Below are positions 21,583 to 31,892 of a stretch of 64,000 nt of DNA, in pieces. Within the stretch, counting starts at the first letter, position 1. Each line of letters opens with the position of its first letter. A program made the translations under genes and the position numbers. The stretch spans positions 11,822,428 to 11,886,427 of the forward strand of contig NC_091237.1 of assembly GCF_040958095.1 (NCBI RefSeq). The letters are read 5' to 3'. The stretch comes from Procambarus clarkii (taxonomy: Eukaryota > Arthropoda > Malacostraca > Decapoda > Cambaridae). The notes beneath the pieces were generated by a model. The model was not told where the DNA came from. It worked only from the letters and a program-made list of their open reading frames with translations, and did no database searches.

Positions 21583-21651
<69 letters not shown>
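21583..21651. repeat. (TA)n tract between Penelope-like element and palindromic element
   Basis: About 68 bp of TA. It is the right boundary of the Penelope-like element and the left boundary of the palindromic element at 21652. Confidence 0.97.
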
Positions 21652-21653
<2 letters not shown>

Positions 21654-21773
21654 ATATGTCGTACCTAGTAGTCAGAACGCACTACTCTACCTACTATGCA
21701 AGGCCCCGATTTGCCTAATAAGCCGAGTGATTTTCTTTATTTCCAATAAATTGTTTCCAATTGGTTTATTTTA

Positions 21774-21807
<34 letters not shown>

Positions 21808-22080
21808 TATATAAAGAACATAAATTAATGACGTAGTTATGTTAGTTTAGGTTAGGTTAAGATAGGTTAGGTTAGGTTAGGTAGGGTTGGTTAGGTTCGG
21901 TCATATATCTACGTTAGTTTTGACTCAAATTTCAAAAAATGAACTCATATATAATGAAATGAATAGCTTTATCATTTCATAAGAAAAAAATCGAAAAATA
22001 TGTAGATTCAGGAAAACTTGGCTTATTAGGCAAATCGGGCCTTGCATAGTAGGCCAAGTACTGCGTTCTGGCTACTAGGT

Positions 22081-22087
<7 letters not shown>
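21652..22087. mobile_element. (TA)n-flanked palindromic element, copy 1
   Basis: The left end reads atatgtcgtacctagtagtc and continues ctatgcaaggcc, gatttgcctaataagcc. The right end is the inverted counterpart, ending ggctactaggtacaacatat. The interior holds an ATT run (about 21772-21804), a TTAGG-rich stretch (21840-21897), and ggtcatatatctacgttagt in the orientation opposite to copies 2 and 3. No coding capacity. Both sides are (TA)n. Confidence 0.83.

Positions 22088-22160
<73 letters not shown>
22086..22160. repeat. (TA)n tract
   Basis: About 75 bp of TA at the right boundary of the palindromic element. It is followed by the 3' UTR of the LINE on the minus strand. Confidence 0.97.
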
Positions 22161-22161
<1 letters not shown>

Positions 22162-22199
22162 TGGTTACAATCAACTACATTAGACTATACATGTTTCAT

Positions 22200-23330
22200 T
22201 GTACGAATATGTAAATACAAATTTTTATTGTGCACTGCCACACAAGGGCAGGGATGGGTTCATAAGAGATGCAACTTAAAAATATAACAAATAAAATTGT
22301 TCTTCATTCTTTAAAATGGACAAGCAAATTTTGGATAAATTGTTAGGATGTCGTCCAGTACACCAGATTCAATGAAATAGTTGCACAGTTGGTGGTATAA
22401 TAGGCCAGGAGGTCTAAAGTCCTTTACGGTTTCACATTCAACAATATAGTATTCAAGTGAATGCCTTAAAGATTTGTCACAGAGTTTACAATCTGAATAT
22501 TCTGGTAGTGGCTCAACCTAAGTAACCTGCCAGATGTGTCTATAGCCAAGGCAAATTATTACAGTGACTACATCACATTGCCAGGTCCGGTTACTGTTAT
22601 TATTACTATTATTACACAAGTTGTTATAGCTTTTAATACTGCAGCTTTCAGGTCTCTGGGCATTTCTTAGTTCTTCTAAACCCTGAAGTAATTTCTTTAA
22701 TTTGTATGTTTCTAATAATTGCATTAGATACTCCAAAGTCATAATCAATGTTTTCTTTCCTGCAAGCCTCATTGGCCAATCGATCTACAAAGTCATGTTT
22801 CCCAACTCCAACATGGGATGGGATCCACACAAGTTTTATACAAGAGTTATTATCATTGGCAAAATTTCCATTCCATTTATTATTACAAGCGACTTCAGAC
22901 ATACATTGTGATGGGTTATTTAAGGACTGCAGAGCACTTTTAGAGTCATAGAATATCACTCCACCACTATTGAGCTTAAGGTACTCAGTGGCTAGATAAA
23001 TACCCAATAGCTCGGTCTGTGTCGTGCTTGCCCAGTTGTTCAATCTCTGTGTACTAGTCATGATCATTTCATTCCCTTTATATACTGAACATGCACAACC
23101 TGTTCTACCAGTGCCCAATTGTACAGAACCATCAATAAACGCATAGGATTCAGTTGATCTGAGATTTTGAAGATGACTGTCAATAGCTTCTAGTGTTATA
23201 CATCTCATAGTTTGTGTTATAGACTTGTTTTAAACTGATGGGCGTATAATATACAGAGACCTGCACATCTTTCCAAGGGGGAATATAGTGAAAAGTTTTA
23301 TCAGGATTGAGAGACATATTCAGAGTCAAA
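22200..23330 (-). pseudogene. 3' part of a LINE: RNase H domain and CCHC-like C-terminus
   Basis: On the minus strand the frame 23208-22648 (186 codons) is a ribonuclease H domain. It has AFIDGSVQLGTG (first Asp), TQTELLGIYLATEYL (Glu), IFYDSKSALQSL (Asp), and WIPSHVGVGKHDFVDRLAN (His and last Asp). Upstream (about 23320-23220) HYIPPWKDVQVSV is in keeping with the same ORF. Downstream the frame shifts near 22690, one stop interrupts, and then CKLCDKSLRHSLEYYIVEC (about 22455) gives a CxxC...H...C arrangement. RNase H followed by such a zinc-knuckle-like end is typical of I/Ingi-group LINEs. The RT and endonuclease are absent, so this is a 5'-truncated dead copy. Confidence 0.83.
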
Positions 23331-23394
23331 CTTCATTCATAATTTAAAAGTAAATATGATAGGGAAATAGGTCAGGAGTCATTGCATTAGACAA

Positions 23395-23465
23395 TCAGCG
23401 GATGGAAAAGCGGGGTCCAAGAGCTAACGCTTGAGCCTGCAGGCACATATAGGTGACTACACAGG
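23395..23465 (+). repeat. Degenerate CA-LINE/SINE tail
   Basis: This resembles the shared 3' tail (tgacagttgagaggcgggac...aggtgagtac) with many substitutions: gaaaagcggggtccaagagc and ataggtgactacacagg. It is a tail remnant without coding part. Confidence 0.5.
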
Positions 23466-24826
23466 TGGGGAGTTGTCAAGTCTTGAGGCTGGAATGCTGT
23501 CAAGTAAACTATTCTTGTTCTTAATGAAGCCATTCCTCGGAAACTGTTTCATGAGTCAAATTAATAAAGTTTAAGGCGTCGAGAATTTGGGTTCTGACTC
23601 ATAAACTGTCACGGAAACCCACCCAATCCACCACATTTTTCGAGGCCGAAATAGGAGGCATAGAAAACGTCAATAACACGGTGCTGAATTTTTGTGGCAA
23701 TACGTCGCATATTTAATTTGTCGACTCTAAAGCAAAACGTCGACGACGCACAGGGCGAGAGGACGGAGTGTTGATGCTGGGACACCACAGTCATGCTGAC
23801 GCCATCTTGGGATTCCAGCCGGATAGTTTTGGCGGAAAATACTGCCAGAGATGATGGGTTTGTGAGGCAGATGGACAATAAAACGTGACTAGTTCAGGGC
23901 AGCAATTGTGCTCACAGCTACAGAATCATTACACTCGCTTCCTCTGTCGCCAAGATGTCTGCCGGAGGCTGAGAGCTGGCTGTAAGTACACCCATTCCCC
24001 ATCTCCTTCAGCAAGCTGTATCTTCCCCCCGAAACAATGTATAAATTAGGCTAGTATTTAGAGTCAGTCTAGCGAGTCCAGACTGAGCGCACACGAGGTA
24101 GCGCCATAACTTTTACGCCCACACGAGGCTTCGCTGGCGTCGCCAGCCTGTCTACCCGCTTCTTGTCACAGCCTTGCAGTCGTCTTCGGCGGGAGGCGGC
24201 GGGGGGGAGGGGGGTAACGACGGTATGAATTTATGCGATAGTGAGATAGGTAAGTGACAGATTGAGCGAGAGGGATTAATGAGAGAGCCGATATGAGGAG
24301 TTTGAGAATGAGGGGTAGGAGGGGGTTTGGGGGGAGGTGGTGGGTGGTAGTGGGTCAACCGTCAGCAGCAGTCAGTGTGCCTGCAGACGCGGGCAAGGCG
24401 GGACGTGTGGTGGCGCTAGGCTCTTCTCACAGGCCTCCACCACCCGGTCGTCTACTTTTTTTTTTGGACTTAGTGAAGTGGCCGGGCTGAGTGCCGGCAC
24501 AAGTGGACTGGCATGGCAGAATGTGGCCTGCAGCCGGAATAGGTTGAAGGCCTTGTAAGTTCTCCCACTTCTCTTGTTGAAAAATAAATATAAGCCCAAT
24601 GAACTTTTTTAATATCATGGAAAAGTTAATGGAAAGCCTCGTATGTTTGCCTGTGTGGTTTAGTTACGTTATTACCGTCATGAAAAGTTATGAGGTGTTA
24701 TTTTCTGCCTCATAATAAGTTGTTACAATGTGAATGTCAACGACATCTGGACGAGGCTCATATTGTCGTGTCGCCACAAAGTTTGGTGCTGAAAGATCTC
24801 GCTCTGAAAATCTTGTCCCCAATGTG
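23466..24826. other. About 1.36 kb without a supported gene
   Basis: The stretch is richer in CpG than its neighbours (for example around 23690-23780 and 24060-24140), so a host promoter or exon is possible. Candidate splice signals exist (cttctcacag ending at about 24432, gtaagt at about 24556), but no protein I recognise spans them. A G-rich stretch at 24193-24210 and 24300-24345 is also present. Confidence 0.3.
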
Positions 24827-27508
24827 AACCTTGTGTCCCATACCTTGTGTCCTATACCTTGTGTCTCATACCTTGTGTCTCATACCTTGTGTCCCATACC
24901 GTGTGTCTCATACCTTGTGTCTCATACCTTGTGTCCCATACCTTGTGTCCCATACCTTGTGTCTCATACCTTGTGTCTCATACCTTGTGTCTCATACCTT
25001 GTGTCCCATACCTTGTGTCTCATACCTTGTGTCCCATACCTTGTGTCTCATACCTTGTGTCCCATACCTTGTGTCCCACACCTTGTGTCTCATACCTTGT
25101 GTCTCATACCTTGTGTCCCATACCTTGTGTCTCATACCTTGTGTCCCATACCTTGTGTGTCATACCTTGTGTCTCATACCTTGTGTCCCATACCTTGTGT
25201 CTCATACCTTGTGTCCCATACCTTGTGTCCCATACCGTGTGTCCCATACCTTGTGTCCCATACCTTGTGTCTCATACCTTGTGTCCCATACCTTGTGTCC
25301 CATACCGTGTGTCCCATACCTTGTGTCTCATACCTTGTGTCCCATACCTTGTGTCCCATACCGTGTGTCCCATACCTTGTGTCCCATACCTTGTGTCCCA
25401 TACCTTGTGTCCTATACCTTGTGTCTCATACCTTGTGTCCCATACCTTGTGTCTCATACCTTGTGTCCCATACCTTGTGTCCCATACCTTGTGTCTCATA
25501 CCTTGTGTCCCATACCTTGTGTCTCATACCTTGTGTCCCACACCTTGTGTCCCATACCTTGTGTCCCATACCTTGTGTCCCATACCGTGTGTCCCATACC
25601 TTGTCTCATACCTTGTGTCCCATACCTTGTGTCCCATACCTTGTGTCCCATACCTTGTGTCCCACACCGTGTGTCCCATACCGTGTGTCCCATACCTTGT
25701 CTCATACCTTGTGTCCCATACCTTGTGTCCCATACCTTGTGTCCCATACCTTGTGTCTCATACCTTGTGTCTCATACCTTGTGTCCCATACCTTGTGTCC
25801 CATACCGTGTGTCCCATACCGTGTGTCCCATACCTTGTGTCCCATACCTTGTGTCTCATACCTTGTGTCTCATACCTTGTGTCCCATACCTTGTGTTCCA
25901 TACCGTGTGTCCCATACCTTGTGTCCCATACCTTGTGTCCCATGCCTTGTGTCCCATACCTTGTGTCCCATACCTTGTGTCTCATACCTTGTGTCCCATA
26001 CCTTGTGTCTCATACCTTGTCTCTCATACCTTGTGTCTCGCTCTGAAAATCTTGTCCCCAATGTGAACCTTGTGTCCCATACCTTGTGTCCTACACCTTG
26101 TGTCTCATACCTTGTGTCTCATACCGTGTGTCCCATACCTTGTGTCCCATACCGTGTGTCCCATACCTTGTGTCCCATACCGTGTGTCCCATACCGTGTG
26201 TCCCATACCTTGTGTCCCACACCTTGTGTCTCATACCTTGTGTCTCATACCTTGTGTCCCACACCTTGTGTCTCATACCTTGTGTCCCATACCGTGTGTC
26301 CCATACCTTGTCTCATACCTTGTGTCTCATACCTTGTGTCCCACACCTTGTGTCTCATACCTTGTGTCCCATACCGTGTGTCCCATACCTTGTGTCCCAT
26401 ACCTTGTGTCCCATACCTTGTGTCCCATACCTTGTGTCCCATACCGTGTGTCCCATACCTTGTGTCCCATACCGTGTGTCCCATACCGTGTGTCCCATAC
26501 CTTGTGTCCCATACCTTGTGTCCCATACCTTTTGTCCCATACCTTGTGTCCAATACCTTGTGTCCCATACCTTGTGTCTCATACCTTGTGTCCCATACCT
26601 TGTGTCCCACACCTTGTGTCCCATACCTTGTGTCTCATACCTTGTGTCCCACACCTTGTGTCCCATACCTTGTGTCCCATACCTTGTGTCCCATACCTTG
26701 TGTCCCATACCGTGCGTCCCATACCGTGTGTCCCATACCTTGTGTCCCATACCTTGTGTCCCATACCTTGTGTCTCATACCTTGTTTCCCATATCTTGTG
26801 TCCCATACCTTGTGTCTCATACCTTGTGTCCCATACCTTGTGTCTCATACCTTGTGTCTCATACCTTGTGTCCCATACCTTGTGTCCCATACCGTGTGTC
26901 CCATACCGTGTGTCCCATACCTTGTCTCATACCTTGTGTCCCATACCTTGTGTCCCATACCTTGTGTCTCATACCGTGTGTCCCATACCTTGTGTCCCAT
27001 ACCTTGTGTCTCATACCGTGTGTCCCATACCTTGTGTCCCATACCTTGTGTCCCATACCTTGTGTCCCATGCCTTGTGTCCCATACCTTGTGTCCCATGC
27101 CTTGTGTCCCATGCCTTGTGTCCCATACCTTGTGTCTCGTACCGTGTGTCCCATATTGTGTCCCATACCTTGTGTCCCATGCCTTGTGTCCCATACCTTG
27201 TGTCCCATGCCTTGTGTCCCATACCTTGTGTCTCATACCGTGTGTCCCATACCTTGTGTCCCATACCTTGTGTCCCATGCCTTGTGTCCCATACCTTGTG
27301 TCCCATGCCTTGTGTCCCATACCTTGTGTCTCATACCGTGTGTCCCATACCTTGTGTCCCATGCCTTGTGTCCCATGCCTTGTGTCCCATACCTTGTGTC
27401 TCATACCGTGTGTCCCATACCTTGTTTCCCATGCCTTGTGTCCCATACCTTGTGTCCCATACCTTGTGTCCCATACCTTGTGTCCCATACCTTGTGTCCC
27501 ACACCTTG
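24827..27508. repeat. 14-bp tandem array with an internal duplicated flank
   Basis: About 190 copies of cataccttgtgtcc with variants (tctc, ccgtg, catgcc). Since 14 is not a multiple of 3 and the unit has no stop in any frame, all frames of both strands stay open for hundreds of codons. These frames (up to 933 codons) are artefacts. A segment tcgctctgaaaatcttgtcc that borders the array at 24799 is repeated inside it at 26038, exactly 1239 bp later. So at least one large duplication included the left flank. Confidence 0.97.
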
Positions 27509-27574
27509 ATCACTAAAGTTCTTTCCACTTTATGAACTTATTTGTTTGTTTTATATTTACTCACACGCCAGCGC

Positions 27575-28003
<429 letters not shown>

Positions 28004-28357
28004 TAAACACACACATATAGGTAAACATATATTATTTGTTTAAAATGTATTAGTAACCTGTATTAGTAATCTATTAGTGACCTAACCTAATTTAGAATTA
28101 GTAACCTCGTCATCTTCACTTTTTTCAATATTTTCATTCTTTATACACTTACGGGTAACATAAAGGAAACGAGAAAATAATCAATGTCTTCCCAATAGCC
28201 CAAGAGTAAAAAAAAAAAAAAATCTCTAATTCGTCTCTCTATTTTTAAATAAAGTTAATTTTTAGCGAAATTTATGAAGGGGAAGAACTTTGGTGCTGAA
28301 AAATTCTTTTAAGTAAAGAATAATGAGATTCAACTGGATGGGTTGGTAAGCGAACTT
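28004..28357. other. AT-rich sequence, nothing recognised
   Basis: No coding or repeat signal beyond an A run at 28208-28222. Confidence 0.35.
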
Positions 28358-28526
28358 GACTGTTGAACAGTGGAGTAACGGCTGTTGGTGACTGTTGAAC
28401 AGTGGAGCAACGGCTGTTGGTCACTGTTGATTGACGGTTGAGAGGCGGGACCAAAGAGCCAGAGCTCAACCCCCGCAAGCACAATTAGGTGAGTACATGC
28501 ACGCACATATACACACGCACGCACAC
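28357..28526 (+). repeat. 32-bp duplication followed by CA-LINE 3' tail
   Basis: Two copies of a 32-bp unit containing gactgttgaacagtggag lead into the shared tail: gttgattgacggttgagagg, gagctcaacccccgcaagca, then caattaggtgagtaca and a CA/GCAC-rich end. No RT coding sequence precedes it, so this is an extremely 5'-truncated LINE or a SINE tail. Confidence 0.75.
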
Positions 28527-28567
28527 GTTATACTTATTGTTATACATTCTCGCACTTATTATTAAAG

Positions 28568-29806
28568 GTACGCCAGGTAGACTGTAAGCAAGGTAGACTG
28601 TACGCAAGGTAGACTGTACGCCAGGTGAAGGTACGCAAGGTAGACTGTACGCCAGGTGAAGGTACGCAAGGTAGACTGTACGCCAGGTGAAGGTACGCAA
28701 GGTAGACTGTACGCCAGGTGAAGGTACGCAAGGTAGACTGTACGCAAGGTAGACTGTACGCCAGGTGAAGGTACGCAAGGTAGACTGTACGCCAGGTGAA
28801 GGTACGCAAGGCAGACTGTACGCAAGGTAGACTGTACGCAAGGTAGACTGTATGCCAGGTGAAGGTACGCAAGGTAGACTGTACGCCAGGTAGACTGTAC
28901 GCCAGGTGAAGGTACGCAAGGCAGACTGTACACAAGGTAGACTGTATGCAAGGTAGACTGTACGCCAGGTGAAGGTACGCAAGGTAGACTGTACGCCAGG
29001 TGAAGGTACGCAAGGCAGACTGTACGCAAGGTAGACTGTATGCAAGGTAGACTGTACGCAAGGTAGACTGTACGCAAGGTAGACTGTACGCCAGGTGAAG
29101 GTACGCAAGGTAGACTGTACGCCAGGTGAAGGTACGCAAGGCAGACTGTACGCAAGGTAGACTGTACGCCAGGTGAAGGTACGCAAGGTAGACTGTACGC
29201 CAGGTGAAGGTACGCAAGGCAGACTGTACGCAAGGTAGACTGTATGCAAGGTAGACTGTACGCAAGGTAGACTGTATGCAAGGTAGACTGTACGCAAGGT
29301 ATACTGTACGCCAGGTGAAGGTACGGAAGGCAGACTGTACGCAAGGTAGACTGTACGCAAAGTAGACTGTACGCAAGGTAGACTGTACGCAAGGTAGACT
29401 GTACGCAAGGTAGACTGTACGCAAGGTAGACTGTACGCATGATAGACTGTACGCAAGGTAGACTGTACGCAAGGTAGACTGTACGCAAGGTAGACTGTAC
29501 GCAAGGCAGACTGTACGCAAGGTAGACTGTACGCAAGGTAGACTGTACGCAAGGGAGACTGTACGCAAGGTAGACTGTACGCAAGGCAGACTGTACGCAA
29601 GGTAGACTGTACGCAAGGCAGACTGTACGCAAGGTAGACTGTACGCAAGGTAGACTGTACGCAAGGTAGACTGTACACAAGGTAGACTGTACGCAAGGCA
29701 GACTGTACGCAAGGTAGACTGTACGCAAGGCAGACTGTACGCAAGGTAGACTGTACGCAAGGTAGACTGTACGCAAGGTAGACTGTACGCAAGGTAGACT
29801 GTACGA
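28568..29806. repeat. 16/31-bp compound tandem array
   Basis: The basic unit is 16 bp, gtacgcaaggtagact. In the left half it alternates with a 15-bp variant, gtacgccaggtgaag, giving a 31-bp unit. In the right half the 16-bp unit is nearly homogeneous. Long minus-strand frames through it are artefacts. Confidence 0.95.
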
Positions 29807-30225
29807 ATATCTTATCGTGCTCGTACAGTGATTAACTTGAATTATAAAGCTAAAAGTAAAGGAAAGGCTTTGAAAGTGGGCAAGCTACTCTCGTTATCAA
29901 TCAAACACCTGTAAGAAATTTGCCTATTAATCTCCCATTACCTAATCGAAACCACTAACCTAAATAAGGCAGGGAAATAAGCAAATCCTCTGTCTAAGAA
30001 TATGTGAATCTGGTCTTCATTGTTATTATCAAAGGATAAGCCTGACCTTGAAGCATTAATCTAGTGGAAAAAGGTAATAAGACTTAGCGCATTGTCTCAG
30101 CGCATTTCCTCGACGAGCGGAAAGCTTGACCTTATCGTTAAAGTCTTCACGTCGACACTATGTACTTACGCTATTCCACCTAGAAATGATTTGCCTTATC
30201 TTTTTATTTTATTTTAAAATATTCT
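29807..30225. other. About 420 bp, nothing recognised
   Basis: A unique-looking sequence with no motif or frame I can support. Confidence 0.35.
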
Positions 30226-30229
30226 CTCA

Positions 30230-30372
30230 AGATATGATTACTGACACTACACACAGAAATCACAATAGCGTGAAGCATCAAATGAAGAAATCCACTAGGG
30301 GCCGTGACGAGGATTCGAACCTACGTCCGAGAAGATCCCAGACGCTGCCTTAATCGACTGAGCTACAACATG
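30230..30372 (-). mobile_element. tRNA-headed SINE, third family
   Basis: On the minus strand the head (about 30372-30299) has tagctcagtcgattaagg (A-box region) and gtaggttcgaatcctcgt (B-box region). The body continues through tggatttcttcatttgatgc. It forms an inverted pair with the partial copy at 30524-30620. Confidence 0.72.
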
Positions 30373-30523
30373 GTAAAAGAATTGCAACGGGAAGTTCTAC
30401 TGAACTTTCTCGTATCCTGCAGCCTCTCCGAGACACAAACCAGGGTTTTACACAATGCCTCCATGCACCCGGGCTCTGTCAATAAGCTGTTCTATCTCTT
30501 CGCCCTTACTTCATTACACACAT

Positions 30524-30620
30524 ATGTCCTCTCGGACGTAGGTTCGAACCCTCGTCACGGCCCTTGTAGATTTATTCTTTTGTTGATTACCAACATTGTA
30601 CTCACAGGATAATTTACCTT
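30524..30620 (+). mobile_element. Partial SINE of the third family (B-box half)
   Basis: ctcggacgtaggttcgaacc followed by ctcgtcacggccc is the plus-strand counterpart of the head at 30299-30340. Only the second half of the tRNA-like head and a diverged body are present. Confidence 0.65.
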
Positions 30621-30873
30621 GATGTTTTCTGTTGCAGATCGCGTCTGCTGGTGACTAGGGACAAGGGGAGGATAACTGTAAGGCAAGTGATGGAACTAGC
30701 GCCTTGGTGTGAGGGGGGGTGAGCGCCCCCTTCCTGCCCCTCCTCTCACGCCTGGGGCGGGGGCTGCTAGCCATCACCAGAGCGGTTATTGTGGTGTTTC
30801 TTGTGTGAGTGTAGGTGCTGCTCTCTTAGAATTATATTGAATATCACAGATGGAAAGTGTTCAGTGAAAACAG

Positions 30874-30875
<2 letters not shown>

Positions 30876-30930
<55 letters not shown>
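30876..30930. repeat. (TA)n tract
   Basis: About 55 bp of TA, 340 bp upstream of the signal-peptide exon. Confidence 0.96.
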
Positions 30931-30932
<2 letters not shown>

Positions 30933-31268
30933 GCTTTGCGTATATATATGTATATAGATAATCTGTTTATTTTTAGATATAATTTGTGCTGATAATGTTT
31001 AAATCTTGAATGAAAAAAAATGTAATTTAAATTCAACAGAGAAAAATCAAATTGAATATAATAGCCTAAGGCGGGCGGTGACGTTGGCCTGTGAGAGGTA
31101 TAGTGAGTGGCTTGCTTAGTGACGCTGGCCGGCTTAGCTAGTTATAACGAGTGATAATAAGGCTACTGTTAAATTGCCTGTGTGTGACCTGTTGTGCGTC
31201 GACCTCTCAACACACACGCACTGAGCCATCGTGATCTACTGGCTTGGCTCCTCCTCCACGCCACCAGG

Positions 31269-31329
31269 ATGCTGGAGGCCCGTCGCGGGACGTTCCTCCT
31301 CCTCGTCCTGCTCTTCCTCCTAACTCAAG
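31269..31329 (+). CDS. Candidate first coding exon of a secreted or membrane protein (signal peptide)
   Basis: The ATG at 31269 (context accaggATGC) starts MLEARRGTFLLLVLLFLLTQ. This is a charged N-terminus followed by an uninterrupted hydrophobic core, which is a typical eukaryotic signal peptide. After one extra base (G at 31329) a consensus 5' splice site GTGAGT follows at 31330-31335, giving a phase 1 intron, common just after signal peptides. Read-through into the intron would give only repeat-encoded sequence. Upstream, 31030-31268 is GC-moderate and could be 5' UTR. A GTGAGT at 30805 after a possible 3' splice site at about 30638 might mark a non-coding exon, but that is weak. No later exon was recognised, so the gene's identity is unknown. 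The 29-bp array begins inside the donor region. Confidence 0.5.
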
Positions 31330-31335
31330 GTGAGT
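31330..31335 (+). promoter_or_regulatory. Putative 5' splice site
   Basis: CAAG|GTGAGT matches the metazoan donor consensus closely. It ends the signal-peptide exon. Confidence 0.5.
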
Positions 31336-31806
31336 ACAAGTGCATCTGTTGCTCTAACTCGAGTACAAGTGCATCTGTTGCTCTAACTCGAGTACAAATG
31401 CATCTGTTGCTCTAACTCGAGTACAAGTGCATCTGTTGCTCTAACTCGAGTACAAGTGCATCTGTTGCTCTAACTCGAGTACAAGTGCATCTGTTGCTCT
31501 AACTCGAGTACAAGTGCATCTGTTGCTCTAACTCGAGTACAAGTGCATCTGTTGCTCTAACTCGAGTACAAGTGCATCTGTTGCTCTAACTCGAGTACAA
31601 GTGCATCTGTTGCTCTAACTCGAGTACAAGTGCATCTGTTGCTCTAACTCGAGTACAAGTGCATCTGTTGCTCTAACTCGAGTACAAGTGCATCTGTTGC
31701 TCTAACTCGAGTACAAGTGCATCTGTTGCTCTAACTCGAGTACAAGTGCATCTGTTGCTCTAACTCGAGTACAAGTGCATCTGTTGCTCTAACTCGAGTA
31801 CAAGTG
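31332..31806. repeat. 29-bp minisatellite starting at the splice donor
   Basis: About 16 near-identical units starting gagtacaagtgcatctgttg and ending ctctaactc. The first unit starts within the donor GTGAGT, and the unit's last seven bases (ctaactc) equal the end of the exon before aag. Confidence 0.95.
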
Positions 31807-31892
31807 CCCCTGTTCTTGACACGGGTGGGTATAGACCAGGTCTGATTCCTGTTAACAGGCTGAGAGCCTTCCCGTAGCTCCTGGTAGGCTGG

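Larger units (their letters stand above)
19444..21588 (+). mobile_element. Penelope-like retroelement, copy 1, with inverted arms
   Basis: The left arm (19444-19569) is the reverse complement of the right arm (21466-21588). Both arms abut (TA)n. Between them lie a 5'-truncated RT/GIY-YIG coding body, a 3' UTR and a hammerhead-like segment (21407-21457) just upstream of an ATG at 21469. The right arm encodes MNFGEVIFDLPPTVKRNVRK and onward. The second Penelope copy (49.0-50.4 kb) has the matching segment MSFGELLFQLSPDAKK in the same relative place, so this is probably the N-terminus of the element's own protein lying inside a terminal repeat. Confidence 0.88.

Noticed and set aside
24293-24600. 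A host exon with acceptor at about 24432 and donor at about 24556
   Set aside because: Splice-like signals exist but the enclosed frames have no recognisable protein and occur in several frames, so the evidence is insufficient.
24734-27535. A 933-codon open frame and many other long frames on both strands
   Set aside because: The 14-bp unit has no stop in any frame and repeats about 190 times. The peptides are pure repeats with no start context, so they are composition artefacts.
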